DNA of 64,000 nucleotides from Prorocentrum cordatum (Eukaryota > Sar > Dinophyceae > Prorocentrales > Prorocentraceae): NCBI GenBank assembly GCA_963575745.1, contig CAUYUJ010019097.1, positions 72,020 to 136,019 on the forward strand, read 5' to 3'. Position numbers and translations under genes: made by a program. Within the stretch, counting starts at the first letter, position 1, and every line of letters begins with the position of its first letter. Positions 11,361-20,799 of this stretch are shown here, in pieces. The notes under the pieces are model-generated. The model saw only the letters and a list, made by a program, of their open reading frames with translations. It made no database searches and was not told the DNA's origin.

Positions 11361-12359
11361 CTACCCTCCTGCGGTGCGTGACCGCTTGGCCGCTCTGAGG
11401 GTGTCGAGCGCTTCCTGGAGCCGCTTCCTCTCGTTGTCGTCCGTCGCGCTGCCGAGGAGCCCCCCAGGGTCGTCGCAGCCCATGAACTTGTCGAAAACGT
11501 CCCCTTCTGGCTGTGCCATGCGGGTGCCCTGTTGCTCGGCCTCTCCGGCCGCGCCAGCACCTGCTCCTCCAGCCTCGCTTGCGGCATGGCCGCCCCGCTG
11601 TTGTCCAGGCCCAGGAGGATGTCCAGTGGCTGCAGCCGAAGTGGCCATCTCGCCCAAGAACTTGGCGAGGCTGTCCACAACGTCCGCTCCAGACTTGCCC
11701 TCGGTGTCGATGGTGGCGACCTTCTCCTTGAGCGTGCGGATGGTTTCCTCCACAGTGGTGGCCGAGTAGAGCTTGGCTGCCTGCTTCTTCGCCTCCTCGA
11801 GCTCCGCCTTGCGGTCCGCGAGGGCCTTCTCCGCGCCCGCGAGCGCCCCCAAGACCTTGCGTGAGCTCTCCAAGAGCCGCTCTCGCTTGGCCGCAGCATC
11901 GGCGACGGCGAGGGAGGCCTGGTCGACTGCCAAGGGGAGTTTCCTCGCCTCAGTGCCCAAGACTCCAGCGGCTGCGTTTCGGCGTACCAGCTCGACCTTG
12001 TCGCGGCTGCTGCGGGAGAGAACATCCTTGACGAGTCCGTGCGACTCCAGAGCCATGGCGGCGTAGGCGGCGATCTTGTCGGGGCCAAGGGTGACCGTGG
12101 TGCTGGCATTGGGCCCTCCACCGTTAGGTCCGAGCCCTTTGCCTCCACGCCCCTTGCCGCCACCTTTGGGACCTTTGTGCCAAGGGGCTCCTTCTCCTCC
12201 GCCACCGACTGCCCACTTGCCACGTGGCTTGGCTTCGGTGCCGTTCGTCGCAGGCACGTTGCGGTCGGAGCGCTTGCCCTTGCAGCCCGCCCTGATGCAG
12301 AGGGAGAGGTGCTGCGGGGTATAGACACCACAGCGCACGCACTGCCAGCACTTCGCCAT
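11361..12359 (-). CDS. LINE ORF1 protein (zinc finger, Gly-rich, coiled coil)
   Basis: 332 residues from the ATG at 12359 to TAG at 11361. The second in-frame Met is chosen because CWQCVRCG (two Cys pairs with a third and fourth Cys in CIRAGC) follows at once, giving an N-terminal zinc finger. Then comes a Gly/Lys-rich basic segment, a long Ala/Glu/Lys/Leu helix predicted as coiled coil, and an acidic tail ending KRSRTAGG. ORF1 proteins of LINEs bind the element RNA and form particles; here the role is inferred from position and architecture. It is the only LINE frame unbroken end to end. ORF2 starts across its stop in another frame. Confidence 0.75.
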   Translation of the reverse strand: MAKCWQCVRCGVYTPQHLSLCIRAGCKGKRSDRNVPATNGTEAKPRGKWAVGGGGEGAPWHKGPKGGGKGRGGKGLGPNGGGPNASTTVTLGPDKIAAYAAMALESHGLVKDVLSRSSRDKVELVRRNAAAGVLGTEARKLPLAVDQASLAVADAAAKRERLLESSRKVLGALAGAEKALADRKAELEEAKKQAAKLYSATTVEETIRTLKEKVATIDTEGKSGADVVDSLAKFLGEMATSAAATGHPPGPGQQRGGHAASEAGGAGAGAAGEAEQQGTRMAQPEGDVFDKFMGCDDPGGLLGSATDDNERKRLQEALDTLRAAKRSRTAGG

Positions 12360-12534
12360 GAGAGCAGGAAGGCCCAGGCAACAAGGCCGAGGAGGAAGAC
12401 TGCGCACCGTCGGGCCGAGGGAGGCAGGTGGCTGCCAGGGGCGGACCTGGCACCACGAAAGGGTGGATCGCGAGCTCGGGGAACAGAGCTATCCCGTTTG
12501 TGCACGGAGGCTAGCAGCCCCCCAAGCATTGGGT

Positions 12535-12556
12535 CTTGAGCCAAAATGGCTACGGA
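12535..12556 (-). other. Dinoflagellate spliced leader, complete 22 nt
   Basis: On the minus strand it reads TCCGTAGCC...GGCTCAAG and matches the 22-nt dinoflagellate SL consensus at every position, T being an allowed first base. It lies at the exact 5' boundary of the LINE, next to the target-site duplication. No SL-RNA intron or GT donor follows, so this is not an SL-RNA gene. It records a reverse-transcribed trans-spliced mRNA. Confidence 0.95.
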
Positions 12557-12572
12557 GTGGCATTGGGGCCTT
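12557..12572. repeat. Target-site duplication, right copy
   Basis: GTGGCATTGGGGCCTT, directly abutting the SL at 12556 and identical to 6041-6056. The 77-bp satellite continues from here with CGGTGGAGCTCC. Confidence 0.85.
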
Positions 12573-12795
12573 CGGTGGAGCTCCCTATGGGGCCGCGAAG
12601 CGCGTGAGGGGTGTGCCAAAATGGGCGGGGGAAGCGCATGCGAACGGCGCCACTGGGGCATTCGGTGGAGCTCCCCATGGGGCCACGAAGCGTGTGAGGG
12701 GTGGGCCGAAATCCGTGTGGCTGACGCATGCGGGCGGTGGCACTGGGGCCTTCGGTGGAGCTCCCTATGGGGCCACGAAGCACTGTACTGGGTGG
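12573..12795 (+). repeat. 77-bp satellite array, part 2 (after the LINE)
   Basis: Three further satellite units, then a GGA-rich tract (12800-12865) and the right end of composite element E1 up to about 12923. Confidence 0.85.
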
Positions 12796-13130
12796 GTGAA
12801 ACGCAGGGAGGAAGGAGGAGGGTGAGGAGGAGGAGGAGGAAGGAGGGAGGAGGGGAGGAGGTGGAGTGGCGCGGGGCGCTCTCTTCAAAACGAGGACCCA
12901 ACACTACAGGATGGTTAAGAATTATACCCAAACGTTCGTTTCGCGCTTTCGGGGAGATCCGCAAGCCTGTTACAAGTCTGGAGACCGAAGAAAGGCGGCC
13001 AGGTATTGAGAAACCATTCCCAGAAGGGGCCGACAATGACCAGCTGAAGGATGAGAAACGAAAGTCGGGATGTGAGGCGGCGGTTGAGGGGAGGGATACT
13101 GACGAGGACGACCATGAACACTATAATCAT

Positions 13131-14517
13131 CTTGGCGGAAGACCCGGCCATGCGCAGTTGTGGGTTCCGCATTGTGAATACCGCGTTGTGAGTACCGCGT
13201 CGGTGGAACTCCCTATGGGGCCACGAACTGTATGAGGGGTGTGACAAAATGGGTGGTTGGGACCTTCGGCGAAGCTCCCTGTGGGGCCACGAAGCGTTGT
13301 ACTGGGGCGGGTGAAACGCATGCGAATGGTGCCACTGGGGCCTTCGGCGAAGCTCCCTGTGGGGCCACGAAGCGCTGTCCTGGGTGGGGGCGGCGAATGC
13401 GGCCTGTGCCACTGAAGCCTTCGGTGGAGCGCCCTACGGGGCCACGAAACGCTGTCCTGGGAAGCGGTGGCGCATGCGGCCTGTGCCACTTGAGTCTTCG
13501 GTGGAGCTCCCTATGGGGCCAAGAAGCGCTGTCCTGGGTGGCGGTGACGCATGCGGCCTGTGCCACTGGAGCCTTCGGTGGAGCTCCCTATCGGGCCACG
13601 AAGCGCTGTTTTGGGTGGGGGGTGACGCATGCGGCCTGTGCCACTGGACCCTTCGGTGGAGCTCCCTATGGGGCCACGGAGCGCTGTCCTGGGTGTCGTG
13701 GACGCATACGACCTGTGCCATTGGAGCCTTCAGCGAGGCTCCGTATGGGACCACGAAACGCTGTCCCGGGTGGCGGTGGCGCATGCACTGTGCAACTGGA
13801 GTATTCGGTGGAGCTCCCTATGGGGCCACGCGGCGGTGACGCATGCGGCCTGTGCCACTGGAGCCTTCGGTGGAGCTCCCTGTGAGGCAAGCGCTGTCCT
13901 GGGTGGCGGTGACGCATGCGGCCTGTGCCACTGGAGCCTTCGGTGGAGCTCCCTATCGGACCGCGAAGCGCTGTCCTGGGTGGGGGCGACGCATGCGAAC
14001 GGTGCCACTGGAACCTTCGGTGGAGCTCCCCACGGGGCCACGCAGCGCTGTCCTGGGTGGCGGTGACGCATGCGGCCTGTGCCGCTGGGGTCTTCGGTGG
14101 AGCTCCCTATGGGGCCACGATGCGCTGTCCTGGGTGGCGGTGACGCATGCGGCCTGTGCCACTGGAGTCTGCGGTGGAGCTCCCTATGGGGCCACGGAGC
14201 GCTGTCCTGGGTGGCGGTGACGCATGCGGCCTGTGCCACTGGAGCCTTCGGTGGAGCTCCCTATCGGGCCACGAAACGCCGTCCTGGGTGGGGGTGACGC
14301 ATGCGGCCTGTGCCACTGGAGCCTTTGGTGGAGCTCCCTATGGGGCCACGAGACGCTGTCCTGGGTGGGTGAGACGCAAAAAGGTGACGAGACGGATGGG
14401 AGGAGGGAGGAGGGGGAGGAGGAGGGGGAGGAGGAGGAGGAGAGGAGAGGAAAGGAGGGACGCGGGGCGCTGTCTCTTCAAAACGAGGACCCAACACCAC
14501 AGGACGGTCGGGAATTA
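13131..14517 (+). repeat. Composite satellite element E2
   Basis: A second copy of the composite element: a left end near 13131 (GGCGGAAGACCC ... CAGTTGTG), about 15 units of the 77-bp satellite (13190-14365), a GGA-rich tract (14395-14460), and a right end (CTTCAAAACGAGGACCC) matching E1. Steps between successive GACGCATGCGG words are 77 or 78 bp, with one 60-bp and one 73-bp unit. The sequence between E1 and E2 (12924-13130) is unique in the window and shows no gene. Confidence 0.7.
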
Positions 14518-15123
14518 GGAGGAGAAGAGTGGGGAGGATGAGAATGGTACCTCGTGGTGAGATGGGCCAGGGGGGAAGAGGACGGGTAAAGAACATAATC
14601 ATAATGAGAGGAGGGAGTGGATAGGACAAGGACGATATGCATTGCATCGCACGGCGTTGATATGCGCTATGTTGCCTTGTGCTGATGTGCCTTGTATTGG
14701 TTTGCAATGGCGTGGATGCAGGGTGAGCCGATGAACGAGGAACGGTTGAGAAAAAGGTCGTGCATGCGCACGCAACAGTTGGACAAATGGCACGGCACAG
14801 ACAACAAACAGGCAAGACCACCTTCCTGGGAACAGCCAGGCAATACGCAAACGATGGGATGGTCTGCAACTCGGCACGATACATTTAAACTGGTGCTGTT
14901 GCATGAGCCCTATCTGGAGGCATGCACTCAACTCGTTCATTGCTCGTGGATCCACGCAGTGTCACGTTCAGCTTTGCAAAGGACTGCGGGAAAACCAACC
15001 AAATCGTGCTGAACAACACACTCGACGACCACTCATGCCATCCACCGTCACTGCAAACCCGAGCCTCAACGCACACGTCTCGTCCAACGGTCCGGCCGGC
15101 CAGTTCCCTAGCTTCATGGCTTC
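14518..15123. other. Anonymous spacer
   Basis: No gene recognised. The segment is less GC-rich than its surroundings and contains TTG/TGC-rich words near 14640-14710. The open frames are short and share no motif with known proteins. Confidence 0.4.
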
Positions 15124-15342
15124 CTGACGGGAAGATGAAACAACAAAAACAACAACAGAAGCTTGTGACGGTCCGTGCGGATTTCTTGGATCTGCGCTGG
15201 GATGTCCTCCCTGGCGCGCGGAGCGCGCCAAGGGTTGCGCCGGAGGCGCCGCAGGAGCGCCCAGCACAGATCCAAGAAACCCGCGCGGAGCGCCGAAAAG
15301 TTCTGTAGATACCCTTTTTTCTTCGTCGACTGACGGGAAGAT
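15124..15342. mobile_element. SINE-like insertion with 13-bp duplication and internal foldback
   Basis: The 13-bp word CTGACGGGAAGAT occurs at 15124-15136 and 15330-15342 and flanks a 193-bp insert. The insert begins with an A-rich stretch (GAAACAACAAAAACAAC), has two near-perfect 29-nt inverted arms (GGATTTCTTGGATCTG and its complement) around a GC-rich loop, and ends T-rich. A related stretch (GGTCCGCGCTGGTTTCTTTG) lies near 28.30 kb. Duplication plus simple-sequence ends fit a short non-autonomous retroelement. No RNA polymerase III box was confirmed. Confidence 0.5.
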
Positions 15343-15705
15343 CTGAAAAGGCAGCGCTAGCAACGACACGACGCTACTCGACCAATACGCGCCCGAACGA
15401 CGGCGACCGAATGCCGTTTCGCATGCGTGCTAACCGCCAGTCGCACTCCCTGCCATTCACCCTTCACCGCCCCCATGCGCCTTCCTCCCTACTCCATCTC
15501 GAGCCCCCTCCACATTCCGCCCGCTTTTCAACGCTCTTCCCCTCATCGTTCCCTCATCTTTCTCTCCCTCACCTCCAAGCTTGCGATCCCAAGCGAATCT
15601 GGCAGCCAGGCGGAATCCCAGCTCCCCGTCGCAGAAGGGCTGGCGGGACCAGGTGAGACCTGAGACCACAAGTGGGAGGACGAGAAGAAGAGTGCAGCCG
15701 AACAT

Positions 15706-16153
15706 ATGATGAAACAAAACCATCATTTTAGAAAAAAGGGCAAGCTTCCCGAAGATCCTCAACACAAGCCTGGGCCCGTTTCTGTTGTTGACGCTGGAGG
15801 GGCGAACATGCTGCAGAAAATGGGCCAACTTTCCGGCAAGCTGGTTATAAGAGACGCCGGCCTAACTTTTCGCGGGGCTTCTTGGGCAGATGCTCGGCTG
15901 CAAAGCGACAGACGCGGAGGACGAGGATGGGGGAGATGGGGGCCAACCAAAGACTTGCCATCGCTCGGACGTTCAATTCCCCATGCAGGTTTTGACATTG
16001 CGAATGTTTTTGTTTCAGGATGCTCCTCGATGGTCCTCGCCCAGGGTAAAAGGCACACGTCCGAGCAGTGCCAAGGCAGGAGGAGGAGGATCGGGCGGTT
16101 CCACTGCTGCTTCGGCAGCGCGCTCGTCGGACGCCTCTTCGTCGAGCTGCTAG
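15706..16153 (+). CDS. Possible multi-exon gene of unknown function
   Basis: Weak call. The plus strand reads a plausible N-terminal exon (HFRKKGKLPEDPQHKPGPVS, then MLQKMGQLSGKLVIRDAG). A second stretch in another frame ends in a Ser/Gly/Ala-rich tail (GGSGGSTAASAARSSDASSS) with a stop at 16153. TTGGGCAG before ATGCTCGG and TTTGTTTCAG near 16018 could be acceptors. No family is recognised and no donor could be fixed. A chance open region is quite possible. Confidence 0.25.
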
Positions 16154-16176
16154 CCAGGCTTACGCCACGAAAATGC

Positions 16177-16320
16177 ATACACAGACACCCTCCGACGAAT
16201 TTTGTGTGTACCTTCAGACAGGGTGGCGGTGCATAAAATCGCTGGCTCCCAGTGGTAATCTATACACCGCCACCAACCCCGAGGCCCAGGAATTATCCAT
16301 TGGAGGGTGTCTGTGTCTAT
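16177..16320. mobile_element. Short inverted-repeat (foldback) element, family D
   Basis: A 144-bp element with terminal inverted repeats ACACAGACACCCTCC (left) and its complement (right), plus an internal GGTGGCGGTG / CACCGCCACC inverted pair, so the whole unit can fold on itself. Read on the minus strand it begins AGACACAGACACCC after an A-run, like the starts of the two intron-type elements at 25.8 and 41.2 kb (AAAAACACAGACACA). It may belong to the same broad class of small mobile introns or MITEs. No coding capacity. Confidence 0.5.
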
Positions 16321-17218
16321 TTTTTTGAATCGGAAGGGTGCTCCTGCGCCATTCGCTGGGGCGCTCTCGGTCTCGAGCAGCCGCCGCCTCGGCCCCGCCG
16401 AACCCCGAGCAGAAGATCCAGAGTGCAGCCTCGACGGCGCGGCCAGCATAAAGGGGCTCCCGTTCGCGGGCAGGCCCCGCGACCCCCCGACCCCACGGCT
16501 GCGACCACATGCAAATAAACACCCGAAAGGGAACCAAGGATGCGGATACGCACGTCAAAACACACGTCAAAACCAACATGAAGCCCACATAAGAAAAAAA
16601 GCCAAGGGTGTTCAATTGATTGGCGTTGTATTATATAGCACATGTGTCTTCTCAAATGTTTGATGAAGGGAACTCGAGGCGGGGTCCCGCACGAGATGTC
16701 ACAACGACCTTACACCGCAGCCTACGCCACCCTGGAAACCGAGGGAAGGTGCGCCGCGCGACAACTTACGCGGGCAACCTGCGCGCCAAGTGTCTGTGCA
16801 GACGAACAATTTGTCCTTCGGCGTCGCCCGCAGGGATGGATGGCGGCCGCGCCTATGCTCAGCAGTCACAAAGGGGTGGCGCGGCCAGGAGGAGGAGAAA
16901 GAGGAGGAGGAAGATTTTAGGATCGGGGCCACGACGCTCCCCAGGAGTCGAGCTTTCCCGGCTATCGGTAGGGGGCGCTAGGGGTTTCATTAGATTGCCA
17001 GGTCCTCCCCCCCTCCCCCCTCCTCGTCGTGCCCCTTTCCCTCCCTCCTCCCTCCTCCTCCTCCTCCTCGCCTTGTCCTCCCGTGTCGTCCCCGCTCCGC
17101 GTTCTCCCTCGCTTCCAGGGGAAGCCCCCCGTGTTAATGGTGGTGCCCACTTACAATGCCTGCCACGCCCACCGCGGCAGGGCAGGGAAGGGCTGCCTCC
17201 TTGGGATTCGTTCGCCCT

Positions 17219-17263
<45 letters not shown>

Positions 17264-17457
17264 GAGGAAGAGGGGCCTCGAATAAGGCAGGGCCCTCCTT
17301 GGAGGCCTCTCGCACTCTCCCAAGGCCCGCCCCCCTCGCGCCACCCCCGTGCGCTCGCCGCCGGATCCGGGAGCAGGAGGCGCTGGACGACGAACAGGAG
17401 CAGCAGCGGCGGCAGGAGGACGACCAGGGAAAGGGCCCGGGAGGTGGCCATAATTTG
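16321..17457. other. Anonymous stretch with (CAG)n
   Basis: No gene is recognised. A TCC/GGA-rich tract lies at about 17000-17080, and a perfect (CAG)n array of about 14 units at 17221-17262 lies in an open frame that would give poly-Gln. Without conserved flanking protein sequence it is treated as a microsatellite. Confidence 0.4.
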
Positions 17458-17623
17458 GTCGGGCATGTCCCCCGTACACGCGGAGTTTGGGCGACAAATA
17501 AAAAGTAGCCCCTCTCAAAAGAAACAACAGCAACAACAGCATCAAACAAACAACAGGACAGTAGTCCCCAGACTATTGTTTGACTATTTTCGAATATTCC
17601 TTCTGCGGAGGGACGTGCCCGAC
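17458..17623. mobile_element. TIR element family C, copy C3
   Basis: Starts GTCGGGCATGTCCCC and ends GGGACGTGCCCGAC, so the two ends are inverted copies. The interior shares TTTGGGCGACAAATAAA near the left end and ATTGTTTGACTATTTTCGAAT near the right with the copies at 28.55 and 41.42 kb. At 166 bp and without an ORF it fits a MITE. Flanks do not show a clear duplication. Confidence 0.65.
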
Positions 17624-18418
17624 TGATGCAGAAGCATTACCCCTCGACGCTCCACACGCATGCGTCTTGCATCGGCGTTGGACCCCCGTGTTTCGGCGTC
17701 ACCGGAACCGCCCCCGCGGCGCTCTCCTCGCGCCAGGGAGGGGGGGTCCGCGCCGATGTCAGAACTCTGCGCGGGCCCTCGGAAGGTGATGTTCTTGCAG
17801 TCTGCGCCCCTTCTGGAAGGAGCGAGGAGGAGGAGAAGGAGGAGGAGAAGGAGGAGGAGGAGGGGGACCATCGCACGGCTTCGGAAGGGGTTCGACTTCG
17901 CCCAGGGCGACTCGAGCGCCTGGGAAGCCTGGGCGGCAACCACATCAATCGGGATAGGAGGCTTGAAGACAATGGGGCTCGTCTTAGAGGCCCTTGGGTG
18001 TCTCCCCTCCGCAAGGCACGCGTAGACGCCTTCTGAAAAGTTGGAGTTTATCGCTGGAGACAACTCATCTGGAGGCTCTTAACGGTGCACTCTGAATACT
18101 TGCCGCACAACTGACATGCAACAATAAAACTCTCGTCGTCAATTCCGTCGGAAACTGCAAACTTGTGACCATTCGGCTGCTAAGTTAGCTTAGCCATACC
18201 AGCTGCCTTGCCTGGGCACGACTCCTTGCTCTGGAAAGTTTGACTTTGTCTGACATGCATCGCGAGTGGCAGAGGCAGCAGAAACAACGTGTTTTTTGTG
18301 TTTTGCCACGTCCGCACATGCCCGACACGGGCACGAGCGCGGGCAACACGGTGGGGACGGGGGGGGAGGAGCCGCCGCAGCTCCAAGGCCCGAAGAGGAC
18401 CCCCAAGAGGTCTCAGGA
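17624..18418. other. Anonymous stretch
   Basis: No gene is recognised. Contains a GGA-rich tract at about 17820-17870. Overlapping open frames on both strands show no family motif. Confidence 0.4.
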
Positions 18419-18850
18419 GTTATGTACCAGCGGCCGCTGGGTTGGTACATAACGCCTGGGGCCTTCTTGGAACCCTCTTGGGGCCAACCCAGGGCCCAAG
18501 AAGGTTTAAAGAGGGCACTCAGAGGGCCCCAAGATGGCCCCAGGAGTTATGTACCAACGGCCGCTGGGTTGGTACATAATTCCTGGGGCCCTCTTGGGGC
18601 CCTCTTAGGGCCAACCAGGGGCCCGAGAGGGCTCAGAGAGGGCCCTCAGAGGGCCCCACGAGGGCCCCAGGAGTTATGTACCAACGGCCGCTGGGTTGGT
18701 ACATAATTCCTGGGGCCTTCGTGGGGCCCTCTTGGAGCCCTCCTGGGGCCCACCTGGGGCTCTCTTGGGGCCCTCTTGGAGCCATCTTTTGGGCCAATCA
18801 AGGTTCCAAGAGGGCCCTAAGCGAGCCGCAAGAGGGGCCAGGCTGGAGTC
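18419..18850. repeat. Palindrome cluster 1 (GTTATGTACC...GGTACATAAC)
   Basis: Three imperfect palindromes at 18419-18453, 18546-18579 and 18673-18706. Each has arms TTATGTACCA / TGGTACATAA around a CGGCCGCTG core. They are spaced about 127 bp and embedded in GGCCCTCTTGGGGCC filler. Three more copies lie at 20.15-20.51 kb. They could form cruciforms or hairpin RNAs. No function is known. Confidence 0.85.
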
Positions 18851-18854
18851 CCAC

Positions 18855-19790
18855 GGAGACCACCTGGTACCTTTGATGTCCCACGGGGGACACCGGGTAA
18901 CTCCGATGTCCCACGGGCCGATGTCCCACGGGGACCACAGGGTAACTCCGATGTCCCACGGGAACCACCGGGTAACTCCGATGTCCCACGGGGGACACCG
19001 GGTAACTCCGATGTCCCACGGGCCGATGTCCCACGGGGGACACCGGGTAACTCCGATGTCCCACGGGGGACACCGGGTAACTCTGATGTCCCACGGGGGG
19101 GGCACCGGGTAACTCATGCCCATACCCCCCCTTACAAGGTCGAGTTACCCGATGCCCCCCGGGGGACACCAGGTAACTCCGATGTCCCACGGGCCGATGT
19201 CCCACGTGGACCACCGGGTAACTCCGATGTCCCACGGGGGACACCGGGTAACTCCAATGTCCCACGGGCCGACGTCCCACGGGGACCACCAGGTAACTCC
19301 GATGTCCCACGGGGGACACCCGGCAACTCCGAATGTCCAGACCCCCCCTGCAAGGTCGAGTTACCCGATGTCCCCGGGGGGACACCGGGTAACTCCGATG
19401 TCCCACGGTCCGATGTCCCACGGGGACCACCGGGTGACTCGGATGTCCCATCGGGGTCCACCGGTTTACCGAATAATGCCGAATGCGCCCCTTGCAAGGT
19501 CGACTTACCCGACGCCCCTCGGGAGACACCGGGTAAGTGGGCGGTGTGGAACGCACCCCCCGCCTACCCGATGTCCCCCGGGGAACACCGGGTAACTCAT
19601 GCCCCGCGCAAGGTCGAATTACCCGATGCCGCCCCCTCGCAACCGGGTAACCCGTGCCTAACACCCCCCCTGCAAGGTCGAGTTACCCGATGTCCCCCGG
19701 GGGACACCAGGTAACTGGGGTGTGTGGAGCGCATCCCCCAGTTACCCGATGCTCCCAAGGGGGGGCGCCAAATAACTCGTGCCCGTCGTC
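18855..19790. repeat. Tandem array of GATGTCCCACGG / GGGTAACTC units
   Basis: About 30-bp units (CCGATGTCCCACGGGG, then GACACCGGGTAACT) mixed with 15-bp half units. At intervals, as at about 19135, 19365, 19495, 19610 and 19675, the array carries the reversed word AAGGTCGAGTTACCCGATG facing the forward GGGTAACTC, creating internal inverted repeats. Frames are long because units are multiples of 3, but the translations are repetitive and not a gene. Confidence 0.85.
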
Positions 19791-20154
19791 GTTGTCGTCG
19801 TCGCCGGTCGTCGGCCGGAAAAACTTGAGGCTTCGGATCTGTTTTGGGGCCACCCAGGGCCCCGAGGGCTCCAAAACCCAGGGGAAAAGCAGAAACGAAA
19901 CTTACCACCTCAGGTCCAGGCGTCGTCGTCGTTGTCGTCGCCATCGTCTGCGGGTCGAGAACTCCGGGATTGGGCCGAAAGCTCCGGGTTGGGCAGGAAA
20001 CTCCTGGACGGGGTCGAGAGCTCTGGGGTCAAAACAGGGGCCAGGAAATTTGGTCCAAGTGTCGCTGCCTGGTCCTGCAGGGACTGTGTAAGGGTGCGTT
20101 TACACCTCCTCGTCGTCGTCGCCGAGGAGGAGGAGGAGGAGGAGGGCCCCAGGA

Positions 20155-20580
20155 GTTATGTACCAGCGGCCGCTGGGTTAGTACATAATTCCTGGGGCCC
20201 TCTTGGAACCCTCTTGGAGCCCTCTTGGGGCTATCTTAGGGTCAGCCAGGGGCCCGAGAGGGCTCCGAGAGGGCCCTCAGAGGGCCCCACGAGGGCCCCA
20301 GGAGTTATGTACCAGCGGCCGCTGGGTTGGTACATAATTCCCGGGGCCTTCTTGGAGCCCTTTTAGAGCCCTCTTGGGGCCCTCTTGGGGCCCTCTTGAA
20401 ACCATCTCATGGGCCAACCAGGGGCCCAAGAGGGCTCCGAGAGGGCCCTCAGAGGGCCCCAAGAGGGCCCCAGGAGTTATGTACCAGCGGCCGCTGGGTT
20501 GATACATAACTCCTGAGGCCTTCTTGGGGCCCTCTTGGAGCCCTCCTGGGGCCCACTTGGGGCCCTCTAGGGCCCTCTTG
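20155..20580. repeat. Palindrome cluster 2
   Basis: Three more copies at 20155-20188, 20304-20337 and 20476-20510, spaced 149 and 172 bp in the same GGCCCTCTTGG filler. The centre is GCGGCCGC. The two clusters flank the tandem array at 18.86-19.79 kb in the same orientation. Confidence 0.85.
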
Positions 20581-20589
20581 GGGACATCT

Positions 20590-20740
20590 TATGGACGGCG
20601 ACGACAACGACAACGACGACGACGATGACGACGAAGACAACCACGACGACGACGACGACGATGGTGGCGACGACGACAACGACGACGACGACGACCACGA
20701 CGACGACGACGACAACGACGACCACGACGACGACGGCGTG
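20590..20740. repeat. (GAC)n microsatellite
   Basis: GAC/GAT trinucleotide array of about 150 bp with few interruptions. It gives poly-Asp or poly-Thr frames that are not genes. Confidence 0.9.
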
Positions 20741-20799
20741 CCCGAAATCAGCCGACAAAGCGACCCAACAGTTAAACCGACAAAGTGTCCTGCTTTTGG

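Larger units (their letters stand above)
6057..12556 (-). mobile_element. Full-length LINE retrotransposon starting with the spliced leader
   Basis: A 6500-bp non-LTR retrotransposon on the minus strand, bounded by 16-bp direct repeats. In order from its 5' end it has the complete SL (12556-12535), a ~175-nt leader, ORF1 with a CCHC-like N-terminus and a coiled coil, then an ORF2 region with APE-type endonuclease, reverse transcriptase, a zinc knuckle, RNase H and two C-terminal zinc-ribbon-like motifs. The 3' end is ...CACCTAACT with no poly(A). ORF2 is broken into at least four frames, so this copy is probably dead, or the assembly has indels. The insertion is nested in the 77-bp satellite. 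Presence of the SL implies the copied template was a mature trans-spliced mRNA. Confidence 0.92.
4931..12923 (+). repeat. Composite satellite element E1, split by a LINE
   Basis: About 1.48 kb once the 6516 bp of LINE plus one target-site duplication are removed. It has a left end (from about 4931, GGCGAAGGACCC ... CAGTTGTG), a core of 77-bp satellite units, a GGA-rich tract, and a right end near 12870-12923 (CTCTTCAAAACGAGGACC, then a CAACAC-ACAGGA word). E2 (13131-14517) has the same order of parts and homologous ends, so the unit is a repeated element and not only a local array. No protein is encoded. The mobilisation mechanism is unknown. Confidence 0.65.

Noticed and set aside
12535-12556. 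SL-RNA gene
   Set aside because: The SL is followed by the LINE leader, not by a GT donor and SL-RNA intron.
10559-13036. 825-codon open frame on the minus strand
   Set aside because: Only the stretch around 11100-11360 is real (endonuclease start). The rest crosses ORF1 in the wrong frame, the SL and the satellite.
13232-14300. Repetitive proteins with CATGAFGGAPYG motif
   Set aside because: The 77-bp satellite shifts frame each unit, so these are cyclic readings of the satellite, not a repeat protein.
13190-14365. CRISPR-like array
   Set aside because: Units are contiguous 77-bp repeats without unique spacers, in a eukaryotic nuclear context.
17156-17270. Poly-glutamine protein
   Set aside because: Perfect (CAG)n with no conserved flanking protein; treated as a microsatellite.
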